A program made the position numbers and the translations under genes. DNA of 64,000 nucleotides from Serinus canaria (lineage: Eukaryota > Chordata > Aves > Passeriformes > Fringillidae), in the NCBI RefSeq assembly GCF_022539315.1, contig NC_066317.1, positions 54,106,435-54,170,434 of the forward strand. The letters run 5' to 3'. The notes below the pieces were generated by a model, which was not told where the DNA came from, searched no databases, and saw nothing but the letters and a program-made list of their open reading frames with translations. This document shows positions 13,701 through 25,422 of the stretch, piece after piece (position 1 is the stretch's first letter; each line of letters begins with the position of its first letter).

Positions 13701-16700
13701 TTTCCTTCTGAACGCAGCACCAGAAAAACTCATTAAATTCAGAGGAGATACGTGCCTGTGCCTGAGAATACACCCATGCAAAACAGAAAGGAATATACTA
13801 GAACTTAAATTCTGAAAAGCAAATTCTTGCATTTTGCAACAGCAATCAGCAGCAAATACATCTTGATTCTCCCACTTTTGAATGGGGTTCTATTTGTCTT
13901 CAGAAGGACTGGGTGTGTGTCAGCTCTTTGCTAATGAGATTACAAGGTTTATTATATAAGCTTAAAATGGGAAAAAAGAGCTTCTTCACTGCTATGGGAT
14001 CCTGTCCTCTCATATTCAACCCCCATGTAGAAGACACTGGCATTTCTCATCCTAATTTTCAGATTATAATTATACAGTACCATTTACAACATCTAAGTGC
14101 AACCGGCTATAATTTATTTTTTACATCTCAATTAAACACCTATATTGGAAAAGATTTATGTCTTTTGTTAGAAAATGAAGAGAAATAGAACAGCGGGCCT
14201 GAAAAATGTGAATGTCAAGTAAAATTTCTAGGCTGTCTCATACCTTCCAGAGTAGGCTGACTTAGTTTGTCTGGATGTATCTGTGAGTCAGTTAGAAGCA
14301 GAAATACAGAAGAAAACATTCTTCTGAGGAAGTGTGTATATAAGGGTATTGTGGAGAAAACCCAAAATTTTGGGGTTAGAGATATCAAGGAGCAGTTTGT
14401 CAGTAGAAAGTGAAGGATTGTCCTTTTCTCCTTTTGATCATCTTCTCTCCCCATTCTGATTCCCTACCTTCATGCTGAAGTGAGGCATAACATCAAACTC
14501 TCACAGACTCAATATCCCCTTGCCTACAACTTCTGTCTTCTTCTGCACTGACACCTAATGTTTAGCAGCTCACTTGTTCTTCTCAGGGCACCTTCTAGGG
14601 TAAAAATAATTATACAAAAATACTTAAAAAACTTGGTGTGAGCTTTAAGCTAAAGTCTGACACATCTTAGGAACGATACATCTACAACATCACTGCTTTA
14701 AAAGACCCTACCTCCACCAAGTCAGAAACAGAATGGTTTTAAAGGTTTTCAAATGTCCTACATCTTAGGTGTGAAATTGGTAGTGAATCAGTTGGTGTGA
14801 ATGATTTTATTTGAAAGGACATTGCTTTAATCTTTCTAATTCTTCACATGCTCTTTGCAGAAATGTTTATATAGAAGATGATGGCCTTTCCATGCTATGC
14901 AGTTACAATTGCTTCAACAGATCACTGCACAGGAGAAGTGAACTCCTGCCTAATGAAAGTTGGCCTACTTGGACTTCTGCCAATGCCCTTTCGTTAAATG
15001 TAAAGTTCATAATATTAATCAGGCAACTGCTTATACTGGGGATCAAGTGAACATTTTCTGAAACTACAGCTGAGTTTTGTAAAAATATTAGCTTTCCTTA
15101 CCAAATGCATTCAGAATATTAGTCCACTTCCTACAATGCATTCAGAATGTCCACTTGCTATCTCCCACTCTGACAACTAAATAACAAAGCCCATTCAGTA
15201 GGCAGCTTGCTGAGGTTTTACAGTGCCTGCAGTCCCAGCTGAAGGAATATCAGTACAGGAAAGAAACCACAACTACTCAGCCAAATTTAAATTCAACACA
15301 CCACAAAAAGCATTCTGAGGGAAAGACAAGCTGTGCCAGTGAAAGTGGGCCATGTATTGTAAATTTTGGTGGCAAAGAAAAAGCTTCAATTCAAGCCTCT
15401 CTGGGACACTGGCACATGTATCTGGCATGCTCTGCAGGGAAAAATGGCTGGCTGGTCTGCTTACAGCAGATTTACCAGCCCCTCTTTTCTGAAATCTTGA
15501 AACAAAGGCTCCTCCACTCTCTGGTGAAAACCTTGATCTACAGGATGCAGAGGATAGGCTGCTGTCTACTGAACAGCCAGGCTCTACATGACCAAAATTC
15601 TGCAGAAAAAAGATTGCTTCTGCTGGTACCACTCTAGTACAGATAAGGATAACCTGAAGAGTATTTTCTAAGAAGCCTTATCCTTTTTAGCCTTCCATCT
15701 TTGCAGTCTTCAAACCAGAAGAAAGGAATTGCCAAGGAAAATACTGCCCTAGAAGTATAAGGATATAGATCTTCTTGGTTGAACCGAGATGCAGAAGAGT
15801 AGGAAGCAGAATTGAGATTCAGAAGTTCATTCAAATATACTTTTCTGTTTTTCTCCTTGGAACATTATCCTCCTAGCATACAAGAAATCTCAGCCAGCTT
15901 CTTTGATTCTCCCATTGTTTCTTGTTCAGCTTCAGTTGCTTTTATTCTTCACAATTCTCTTTATTTCTTCTTTTTTCCATTCCCTCTGTTTTGTAGACAC
16001 AACTGCCCTTTCTTGTCTTTTCCCAGTGAGTGACCTTAAGCTCTCCCCCAATCCACACCAATGGAATTAAAATAAATTAATCAGAAGTGAAACAAATTTT
16101 ATATCTGACTTCTAGCAATCTGACCAGTTTATTTATGTGCTGTATCCCTTTACAGTGCCTGCTGAGACTGTGAAAACTCATCTTTTCAGAGCTTCTGTTT
16201 GCCAGAGAAGTAAGCATACTTCCTATCAGTCTGAAGAATCCTCTATAATATGCTAAAGAAAAATGTCTGGGAAAAGTATGTCCCTTAATGCAAAATAGTC
16301 AATGTGAAGTTCAGCACATTGGAGTATACTGATAAGCTATCTAAATGCACTTGCCAAATGAGATAACTTGTCTATTGTAAGCCATCCAAAAATATTCTCA
16401 TGGCTAGGATCCCAGTAAGTATAAACATTCTGATGAAGCAAAATGATTTAGAGTTACAATTAAAAAAACTGGAGTAAGCAAAAAGATACATAGGAAACAT
16501 AATAATAATCCTATCCCAAAAGATTGTGCTATCCGAGGGGATCTAGAATATTAATTAGTAAGTTGTTGCAAACCTATAAAAAATCATCCTATAATTACTC
16601 TGAAAAAAAGTTGCAATTTCAAAGCTACACTGCAGAATAGCATACTGGATTAATTATGCCAGACTGCAGCAATAACCTTGAATTAAAGCTGCAACCTTCT

Positions 16701-16719
16701 ATTTTTAAGAAACAATTGC
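10790..16719 (-). other. GBA3 intron space; large central coding exon not found
   Basis: In a functional GBA3, about 265 codons should lie here between the 'INQKG' and 'DTYNNP' segments. They include the acid/base region (T-x-N-E) and much of the TIM barrel. No minus-strand open frame longer than 119 codons exists here, and none of those present (for example 13506-13832, 15273-15632) reads like a glycosidase. A search by eye for the HFDLPQ, NEAN and PWG-type motifs was negative. A short imperfect duplication of 'atgcattcagaat' lies at about 15103-15149. The exon is either deleted or too decayed to see. Confidence 0.6.
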
Positions 16720-16947
16720 CTTTCTGGTTGATGAAACCTGTCGTCCCATCAGGTAACAGACGTGACCAGGAAAGAGAAAAGCAATAATGAGTCAATCCAA
16801 GCTGTTTGATACATTTCAAATCTTCCTCCCACAGAGTGTAGCTGCCACAAGCTACATCACCAGTCTGGTTCTTGAAAACTCGATCTCCTCCCTGATGAGT
16901 GAATATGTCCCAGACATTAGGGCCCTTTCCATCTGCATTCCAGCCTT
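16720..16947 (-). pseudogene. GBA3: GBA3 remnant, second recognised exon
   Basis: From 16947 leftwards, after the acceptor tttgtttttcaagcag, 228 nt encode a stop-free stretch. It opens [20 protein letters not shown] and includes [19 protein letters not shown] and [19 protein letters not shown]. This is nearly residue-for-residue the N-terminal barrel of cytosolic beta-glucosidase, the sugar-binding entry of the family 1 fold. Joined in phase 1 to the block at 21064-21136 it keeps the expected spacing (Q-I-E-E-G-W). Two oddities stand out. The near-invariant Arg of the H-Y-R-F-S motif is Cys (tgc, a CpG-type change from cgc). The donor after AAAG is gcaatt rather than gt. The + strand frame at 16787-16984 is only the antisense shadow of this exon. 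Confidence 0.85.
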
Positions 16948-18042
16948 CTGCTTGAAAAACAAAACTTGGTCATTACACTTTTGACATCAAAAGACATATG
17001 TTGCAAGTAAATAATTTATCACAAAGTAGGTGCAAATCCCATGGGAAAATTGAGAAGTATTCTCTACCCACTCCTTATATTATTTAAAGTAACTAGGAAC
17101 TTTCAAGCATTAATATACATTTGCATTAGGTTTTGCATTTATTCATATTTTTACTTGCTGCTAATTATTTGAAAACTATGTTTTAAAAAACATTCAGACT
17201 TCTAACACTCTTCATACTTCCTTAGCCAAAAATCAGATGTTTGCCACTCTTGAGATATTACAGGTTTTCACAAAGGGCATTTTCTAATGCAACTTCCATC
17301 CATGAATGTAAAAGATCAGTCCATATCAAAGAAAGCCTTTAGGGTATGAGAAATACATCCAACAAATAGGCACTTATGGCTTTCAGGATGTCCTTTGAAA
17401 ATCTTGACAGTTTGTTAAAAAGAAAGGAATGCCATTATGAGCCATGGCCCTAGGCATATACAAGCTGAATTAATAACACAGCTTTAAAAAACTTCAGCTT
17501 TTTGTTTAGCCAGACATCCACAGAAATTAAATTTGAATGTTCAAAAGCACTGCACCATTTTCCCCAAACTTTCAGAGTTTTAGGATATTTCTTCACAACT
17601 CTAAAATTAAGATACACAGATTACCATTGAAATATTCACAATTTAGCTGTTGTCTGAGATCTAACAATATATACTGTTTAATTTGAATAAATGCACCTCT
17701 CTTCATTAGAAGTTTCTTTGTCTTTCCTGAGCCATGCTACAGCCGAGGCAAACATTACTTTTTTTGTGGAGAGATCTGTAAACTTACTTTCCTTTGTAAA
17801 CCCCTGTGAAGTGTGATTTAATCATTAAATTGCAATTAACCTCAAAATGGCCAACCTCATTTACCACCAAGATTTTTCAGAGTCCCAGTGAATGCACTGT
17901 TCCAGGGTTATTCTTTAAAAACTAAAATGACATTGTGTGTTAAAATTATGTATAAATTAAATATCAGTTAGGTTATAAGATTAATAACTATATAATAGCT
18001 ACATATCAATCCTCAATAAAAGTGTTTTAATAATCAATTAGT
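16948..18042 (-). other. GBA3 intron, left part
   Basis: AT-rich intronic DNA between the two N-terminal GBA3 blocks. No further exon, RNA gene or clear repeat was recognised. Confidence 0.45.
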
Positions 18043-18128
18043 ATCATAGAAATTAGAGATGGAGAAGAACTATTAGGAGGTCATTGAGTCCATCCCCTGC
18101 CAATGCAAGATTGCTCCCTTAAGTATAT
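18043..18128 (-). repeat. CR1-like LINE 3' end fragment, reverse orientation
   Basis: The + strand reads atcatagaaattagagatgg followed by ggtcattgagtccatcccct and gccaatgcaagattgctccc. CR1 elements end in short ATTCTATG-type repeats, so a 'catagaa' start on this strand marks the 3' terminus of a minus-strand copy. The match is by recalled pattern. Confidence 0.55.
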
Positions 18129-21063
18129 TCAGTACTTAATATACATCTGTCTTATTAAATCTAAGTTTAATGCAAGGTTAAGCATATTGAAGACACTTAA
18201 TTTAAAGCATTAATAAAAGCTGTAATATCACTTCTATAACCTAGCTTTTCGAAGATCATTTTCACATTTCATGGTCTTTACAGAATTTTATTGCAGCACA
18301 CGAACACCAATACATCTACATTTGGTTGGTCAGTAAATTAAATTTTACATGGGACAACCTTCAAAGTAGGTCAAATTTTAGACAGTTTGAATTTTTCTTA
18401 ATCTCAGATTTTATGATAGACTTGGTGCTCTGTCTGTATGCTCCTCAGAAAAACACAATGCTACAAATTTTCTAAATCCTGCTTCAAATTTCAAACATGA
18501 CTGCTGAAATAAATAGTCATCTGAGAGAAGTGCAGGAAATAACAAATAACAGTAATCCTTTGATGGTACCTCGAGTTTTGAAGCCTTTAAGAGCAGGCTT
18601 CCTGCACCGTATTGATTCGATAGCACTCTTTTTTCAGTAGGACTGGAATGAAGGGAAGAAAAAGCTGCAATAACAGGCAGTGAACACACCTTTGGTTAAG
18701 AATTGTCATCTAGAGCAGAGGCTGAATGATCCCTCTTTTTTGCCTGCCTTCCTCCAGCAAAGGGAGTGGGAGGGAGGAGGAGAAGCATTTGATTTTTAGC
18801 AGTACTAACAGTACAACTCCAGCGGTCATTAGCCACTGTAGAGCCCTGACGGGGCTGTAGCAAGCAGACACGCTTTCAAGCATTCCTGACACTGTTCAAA
18901 GAGACTTCTCTGTACAGCATCGTGCTCTGAGCCACCTGATAGAGTGTAGGAAGGAATCCAGCCGAGGCAACAGAAACCTCTAGATACACTAGCACAATTA
19001 GTCTGCAGAGAGCTCTGCTCTGCTTCAATGAACCAAGCTTGCACCTCCAAGCTTGCTCAGAAACTTCCATGCTACACAGCACTCCATAGTGTAGGCATAA
19101 CTGGAGTTTTAGTGAGTTTTGGGGCCAGGAAAGAACAGTAATGATTTTACACTCAAAATGTGTGAATTGGATACCAAATCATCACATGGCCTACCATCAA
19201 ATGAATAATCTAAATTATTATCATACATGTTTCCCATACTCTGTTGTACTCCCATACAACAGAAAGAAATGCAATGGTTTTTCAACTTGTGAAGACCCTA
19301 AAGCAGGAATATTACTGATAAGATTATATAAGTTTTCATGTACTTTTCCAAGTCACTTTTCTTCTACCTCAGCTGTCCTTTAACCTTTTGGAGTGAAAAT
19401 TTCTTGACCTGGTCTCTGACCAAAAAGTTTAATTTTGTTTGAATTAATGCAGTTCCATTATTTGGCATATGAAAGAAGTGAAGAAAACCACTTTTACCAT
19501 TACAAGAATTTTTTTGTAACTTTTCCCCCAAAAAATAAAAAAAAGAAGAAAAAAAAATCAAGCAGAGAGTTAGAATTTAGCATAGAAATGGCCCTCAGTA
19601 AGAAGAAGTGCTTTTGAATGTTCTGGTGCAAATTGATTTTGATTTGACTGAGTCATGAACCTTTGAAATCTGCACTTTGAGCATGCAGAGTACAATTGGT
19701 ATGATTTTTTAGCGCTTTGAAATATACAGAGTGGAGAAGGTTGTGCTGTGCATAAATACATAGCTGACAGTAAAAAATAAAGTAGCCTGTCAGCTCGTGC
19801 CTCTTCCACTGTGTATCTTGTGATATGCACAGCAACTGAGTTTGGACTCTACAAGAACTATTGCTTCAATCATTCGGCCTCTAAGTCGGAAGCTGCTCAG
19901 CCTCTGAAGCTTTCAGGAGAAGGAATTCCCTGTTGAGTTTCTTACTTCTGCAGGAAAAGGGTCATTTGAGTAGTGTCTAGACCATATTATAGATTTTTTT
20001 TTTATGTTTTCCCCGCTCAGAAGCCTTAAGAAAGTTCATTAAAAATACATTAAGAGAACATTAAAGTTGCACATCTAGCCACTCAAAAGGCAGGAAATTA
20101 TAATGCACACACAATTCACATTTTAAAAATTAGTTATAAGAGCTATGTGCATTGCAGGACTCAAGTTAGAATCTGGCCCAGAATATTGATTCCCTGGGAA
20201 CTGTGAGCTGTGCAGTCTATTAGGTGAAGTGAACTGAGCTCGTTAAAAGGTACTGAGCATGGGCAAGTACTCTCAATTTCAGCAATAACCAAGAACTAAA
20301 GGCTACATCCTCAAAGACAATTTAGGATCTACAACTCCCATTTAGGTACTGAAATCAATGGGAGTTAAGTGTCTTGTATGCTGCAGGGTATAATATGAGA
20401 AAATCAGGTCTGTATGTATTTTGAAGGTTTATAAAGACAGATTTATGAAAGGATAAAGTTTGGAGGGCTTATGGCTGTAGGTGTCCCTGTGTTTATGTAT
20501 TTAGATTTCCTAATCTGCAACATATTTTCATACTGTGCTGGGCAAATCCTTTCATGAGTCCCTCTATTCAGCTGGGAACATGACACATGTCCCTGGGGGA
20601 TAGCCCCCACAAGTCCAACTGTTAACCTCTCAGTTCATTGTTTTTCATAATCTTTGGAGATGAGTTCCTAACTGAAGACTTCTTGTAGTACCAATGTCTG
20701 ATGAGGCAGTTCTCCCACCCAGTTTCAAGATAGCCAATAGCAATCTACTTGAACTAGCTGTACAGAAATGATATATGCAATAAGTAGATGAAAAAATTAC
20801 TGATGACTGCTTCCTCCTCTCCCTCCCCCCCGCCCTGATAACTAGCTCCATTTCCATTATCTAGCCATATTTCTGAGATTTGAAACATCTTTTACCTTCT
20901 TCTTACTCCTCAAGTCAGAAGTGTTTAAACAGAAGTGCTACATGAATTTGCATCAGAAATAGCATCTACATAACAAGACCAAGATCAAACACTCTCCTAC
21001 CTGGGTCCAGACTTTTGGTTCACTTCAAACTTCTTTAACACTTTGATAGCTAAAAATTGACAC
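18129..21063 (-). other. GBA3 first intron, right part
   Basis: Intronic DNA with scattered small open frames (60-92 codons) on the minus strand around 18411-19082, none recognisable. An A-rich tract lies at 19530-19558. Nothing else is supported. Confidence 0.45.
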
Positions 21064-21136
21064 CTTCAATTTGATATGCTGCTGTAGCTGCACCCCAAGC
21101 AAATCCAACTGGAAAAGCAATATCCTCCAGCACCAG
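21064..21136 (-). pseudogene. GBA3: GBA3 remnant, N-terminal exon without start codon
   Basis: Read leftwards, the frame gives AFPVGFAWGAATAAYQIE and then a split Gly/Glu codon before gtgtca. This is the N-terminus of cytosolic beta-glucosidase (F-P-x-G-F-x-W-x-A-A-T-A-A-Y-Q-x-E). The codon aligned with the mammalian start is ATT, and no in-frame ATG occurs before a TAA about 50 nt upstream. A good acceptor (ttcacctgtcctctgcag) sits exactly in frame five codons upstream of that ATT, so an unseen 5' exon could supply a start; otherwise the start is lost. The 5' boundary given assumes that acceptor. The Gln is the conserved sugar-binding residue of the family. The orientation relative to ADGRA3 fits the mammalian gene order. 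Confidence 0.75.
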
Positions 21137-24100
21137 CTGCAGAGGACAGGTGAATACACAGCATTATGTGTGCAGTGGAGATGCTGGTTTCGTTTGCAGA
21201 CAACACTCCCTGGCTTGATCACTCTTCCACTTGTTACAAGCAGATTCTATATGAAAGACAAAAATAAACCCTGTGCAGCTTCACACACTGAAGGGTAAGC
21301 CATGCACTTTGCATATCTTGGGATTAAAGCGGAGAGGTTCAGTCAGCTACCAGTAAAAGTGGAAAAGGCAGCAGTGGAAAAGACTAGGGTGGTCACAGTA
21401 AAAGGGCACCTCCTAATACAAAGAATTAATATGTAAAACAGATCCCTCTTTCCCTTCATTTGACTCTCACCTTCCCATACAGAGAACTTCATGGACCCTC
21501 TATTCAGTATAATTCCTTTCGCCTCCAGGTAAAAAATAATTTCTACCAGTAAACGTCAAAAACCAGCAGTCCCTCTTCTTTTCTCACATCAAAATATTTT
21601 TTTCTCTTCCAACACCAAGAAAATTTGCCTGAAGTAGCTGAAAAAGGATATTTTAGCCATTACATGTTTTGCAGTGGAAACCAATGAGTAGATGAGCAAG
21701 ATTTGTATGGGAGTACAGACAGAACAGCTATCTTTCTCCTTCTTTAAAACCCCGTAGATGCTCATTTTTTAGAGCAGCAATGACAACCTTATGGCATGTG
21801 TGCCAGAATCAGCATCTGCAAAACAGCCCTCAGGTCTCTTCCTCTACCTTCTGTCAATGCTGTTACTGCTCTCCTGTCAGCAGACTGAAATGGGAGCAGC
21901 AGCAGGAGGAGAGTCAGGTAACAAGTGGGATGGGTTGAAAGTAGTTTACTGTCCCTCTCCAAGAAACTGCAACACCTGGCACACTAGATGGCACTACTGA
22001 TTTTTTTTTTTTAATATTTTTTTTTTTACTTACTGGTGGTTTCCCCCCATTTATTGTAACACTACACCCACACTGCTTTTGCTGAGGTCAGTTTCAGCAC
22101 ACATTGAACTGCTGTAATATATCACCACAATTCTTCTTCTTTACTCCACTTAACTCTCTAGACTCTCAGATCTTTCTGGGTGAGGACCTACTTCTGCTAA
22201 GCCTTACACAGGTAACTGACATTTTCTTTGATAATGAGAATAAGAAAACTTTCTATGCAAAGGAAAGCCACTAATACATTCAATGCACATACTTTTGACA
22301 AGAATACACACAATAAAAGAATCAACTTTTTAGAAAAAAATAAATTCCTTTGTAGAGACTCAGGGAAGCTGATTTAATTCCAGAACGAATATTGCAGAAC
22401 CAGACAGTGCAGATGCAATGCAAAATAATTTGGGCTTTCACAGCAGGCATATATTTCCTCCAGTGTCTTTCATAGGAAAGGTAAAAGCCCCTTGAATACA
22501 AAGGAACAAAGGGGCAAATGAGGCACAACATACTAATTTGTTCCTAAAACACATGCTGACATAGGCTAGGCAAACATGCATATCCTCCATGTGTATTATA
22601 AAGGTGATCAAAACCTGATAAAATGAACTAGTCAGTGTTCTCTTGTTGATGCTGCATACTCAGGCTTTCATCTGCAAGATAAGGACAGTTACCAGTAAAA
22701 GTCACCAGGGCCACCTTAAATTATGATTAATAAGTATTAATGGACCAGAGTAATAATGCTTATTTTTTACATCATTAAATATTACTGGTAGGCACCTTTG
22801 AAAATGTAAGTAACATTAAATTTTTTCCCTGAGAAGAACACATTTCAATTTCACAGGAGATATAATAAAAAGGTAACTCAATAATAGGGGGAGAGGGGTA
22901 GACAGGACATAGTAACAATAAAAAATCCAATAAAAAGTTTTCTAAAAATGCTTAAGCATAAAAACAAGGCTAAAAAGTGTCACTGCTGATTCCCTATCAG
23001 GAATCAACAGAGATGGGTTTTGAGAGAGATTGAGTAGGAGAAAAATATTCCATAAGCAGTCTGGGGGACAGTGAACAAAATTTGCCTCAGAGGTTAAGAC
23101 AGATTCACAGTAATGAGATACCAGCTTATGTCAGGTAAGTAGGCAGATTCTGAAAGATGCAGGGGTCAAAATTCAGAGAAGTTGCACTGATAGCAACTAA
23201 GATGAAACATTTCTGGCAACACAGATTGTACATTTCTGATCCCATTTCTAGTTGTATTTCTGGATTCATAAGCCACTCCTTACTGCAGTGGTGTGACTTG
23301 AAATTACATCTTCATTAGACCTTCTGCATGGCTTCTAGGATGCACTCACCTTCTTACTCTGATAATTTTCCCTACATCTAACAAATTATCTGGCCCCAAT
23401 GTGAATTTCAGTATTTCACTGTCCCGTGCTTTTTTTTCAATCTATATAAGTATAAAACTTAAAGAGAACTATTAAGCTCTACCTAGAGGCAATATTTTTC
23501 CAGACTACATTTAAGGCCTTTACATTTGCACTGGCACATACATAACCAAATGAGCTCAAGCCAAGTATGCATAAGAAAAAACAAACAGCATCCAAATGTA
23601 TTTGGAAAAAGATATCTTTGTCAAGTCAATAAAAAGCAGGAGTAATCAGGCCTGATAACACAGGTTAGCAACTAACTTTTCAAAATGTGAGATATTTTAT
23701 TAAGGTGAAAGAAGAATAGATTTTGGTGTTGGACTTCAAGTCATGTGGGGTTAATTATTATCAGAAGAGTTGTATCTTGTCAAAGGGAGATTTTCCTGAC
23801 TGAATTGATGTTTCCTATTATAAATGTCCTATTCCTATTAGTAATAGTGTTTACTATGGAGTTTAGAAATTAAATTTTGAAGGGGTGGTGAAAAATTAAA
23901 TCTTGTTCCTGAAATTTTACACTATGCATGGACCAGTAGAAAGATATACCTTCTTTGGAAGCAAGACTCTAGGTCTCTGAAATAGCCTAAGATAGAAGTT
24001 CATATCTTCTGGGAGTTCTCTTTGTAATTGCTACTCATAAATTTAGCTTCTCTCTCTGGCAACATAATAGAGCAGATATTGAGAAACAAATTTACTAAAA

Positions 24101-24450
24101 CACTTTGAAGTCTGCCAGACAATCTTGATTTTTTTAAATAGAAATACAAAATTAATGAATAGAGAGCAGAAGATATACTGTCATTTGTCTGACTTTTAGC
24201 CATATACTGTATTCTTTAAGATATTTTAGCACTGGGCTTTAGCAAGGTGTTCTCAATTAAGTAATGGAGACACCATACTGTCTTACACTGTTGCTGCAGT
24301 AGAGAACTCATAACTTTGATTCTCTAAATTCAGCCTTAATTAGAAGCCTCTCCTGGACTGTTGATTAGCCTTTCTTCTCCCATCACCAATGTGTCAAAAT
24401 TCTGTTCCCAAACTTAAATCAAATTGGAAATGAACTATCATGTTGACTGA
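21137..24450. other. Intergenic or 5' flank, no gene seen
   Basis: This lies upstream of the GBA3 blocks. No CpG island, exon or clear promoter is visible. A T-rich run with short interruptions occupies 22002-22027. A possible 5' exon for GBA3 would be sought here; none could be identified by eye. Confidence 0.45.
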
Positions 24451-24490
24451 AATGAAGGGTGATGACAAACAATGAAGGGTAATGATAAAC
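24451..24490. repeat. Two-copy 20-bp tandem duplication
   Basis: aatgaagggtgatgacaaac is followed directly by aatgaagggtaatgataaac (two differences). It is a small local duplication just before a LINE remnant. Confidence 0.8.
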
Positions 24491-24539
24491 AATAACTTTG
24501 AGGGGAGGCATTTAGTGCAGTACACAAAGATTAGTATTA

Positions 24540-24860
24540 CTTCTGATCACATTTAATAGCTTCAATAATGAGCTGGAAGAGGGAGTAAATGGTACATTAA
24601 TGAAATCTGCAGATCTATTAAACTAGGAGGAGCTGAGCACACTGCTGAAAATAGAGAAATAATTCAAGGGTTCTTGGGAAGATTAAAAACACCAGCAGAA
24701 TATTGCAATGAGATTCCATTTAGAAAACAGATGAATAATATTTTGGTAAAAAATCAACAGATGGTAACAGGTAAAAATCTGGAGAGCTGTAATGCTGGAA
24801 GAGATTTAAAATTAAGAACATCAGGAAAACTAGGCAGGAATCTGTAACTGAGCAGTAGAT
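24540..24860 (+). repeat. CR1-type LINE reverse transcriptase remnant
   Basis: The + strand translates, with breaks, to NELEEGVNGTLMKSAD, then a decayed stretch, then LESCNAGRDLK. These correspond to the C-terminal reverse transcriptase region of CR1 LINEs, with motifs like ND-L-E-x-G-x-x-x-T-L-x-K-F-A-D-D-T-K-L-G-G and E-S-S-x-A-E-R-D-L-G. Stops interrupt the frame (for example 'ctattaaactag' near 24617), and the FADD catalytic-type motif is damaged. It is a dead copy. Confidence 0.6.
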
Positions 24861-24952
24861 ATAAACTGTGAAATTTGGGCAAAACTATTAAAGAATAAGT
24901 AAACAAATAATGACTCATCTTTAAGCAGTTTTACAACCATCAGTTCTTTTCT

Positions 24953-25422
24953 GTGTACAGCATGGGCACTGGAAAAGCAGACTATCAGTCTCAGGTGGTT
25001 ACAGATTTTACAGCTACGGAACTTTTTCCTGGAAGAAAACCTAAAAGTAAGCCTTCATATAACAGTGTTGTCCTCCATAAAGTGAATGACATAACAGTGA
25101 GCCACTGGCTAAAAAAACATAAAAAAAGCCCAAGAGTGAAGAAATAAAATATTCTCCCACTGCTTCTGGTAATTGAATCATGCAGCTTGAATTTTTTGAT
25201 ATTCCTGAGGAAACTGCCAATGGATTGCCAGCTGCTATGAGCCTTCCAATACCAGATATATGGGCACAATATCTTGGAGACCTAAAGCTGGTTGTGAGCA
25301 AGTTAGCTGCATTTGGGGAGCTCACACAAATTAATCTTGTTGGGAATAACTCTACAGAAACTGTAGTGGAGGGCCAAACTAGCGTTACATCACTCCCTGA
25401 ACCAGAAAAAGTCTCAGCATGA
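24953..25422 (+). other. Unrecognised pair of open segments, possible retro-derived or decayed coding sequence
   Basis: A 64-codon frame from 24953 (with DYQSQVVTDFTATELFPGRK) ends in a Lys-rich tail at 25147. An 80-codon frame in another phase runs from 25180 to 25422 (with GLPAAMSLPIPDIWAQYLGD and EPEKVSA at its end). Composition here is more protein-like than in neighbouring AT-rich DNA. The sequence before the first frame, cttttctgtgtacag, looks like a splice acceptor, and aaagtaagc at about 25045 looks like a donor. I do not recognise either product. A short spliced exon, a frame-shifted processed pseudogene or chance are all possible. Confidence 0.2.

Noticed and set aside
16787..16984. 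+ strand 65-codon frame
   Set aside because: It is the exact antisense of the GBA3 second block; the minus strand carries the clear protein match.
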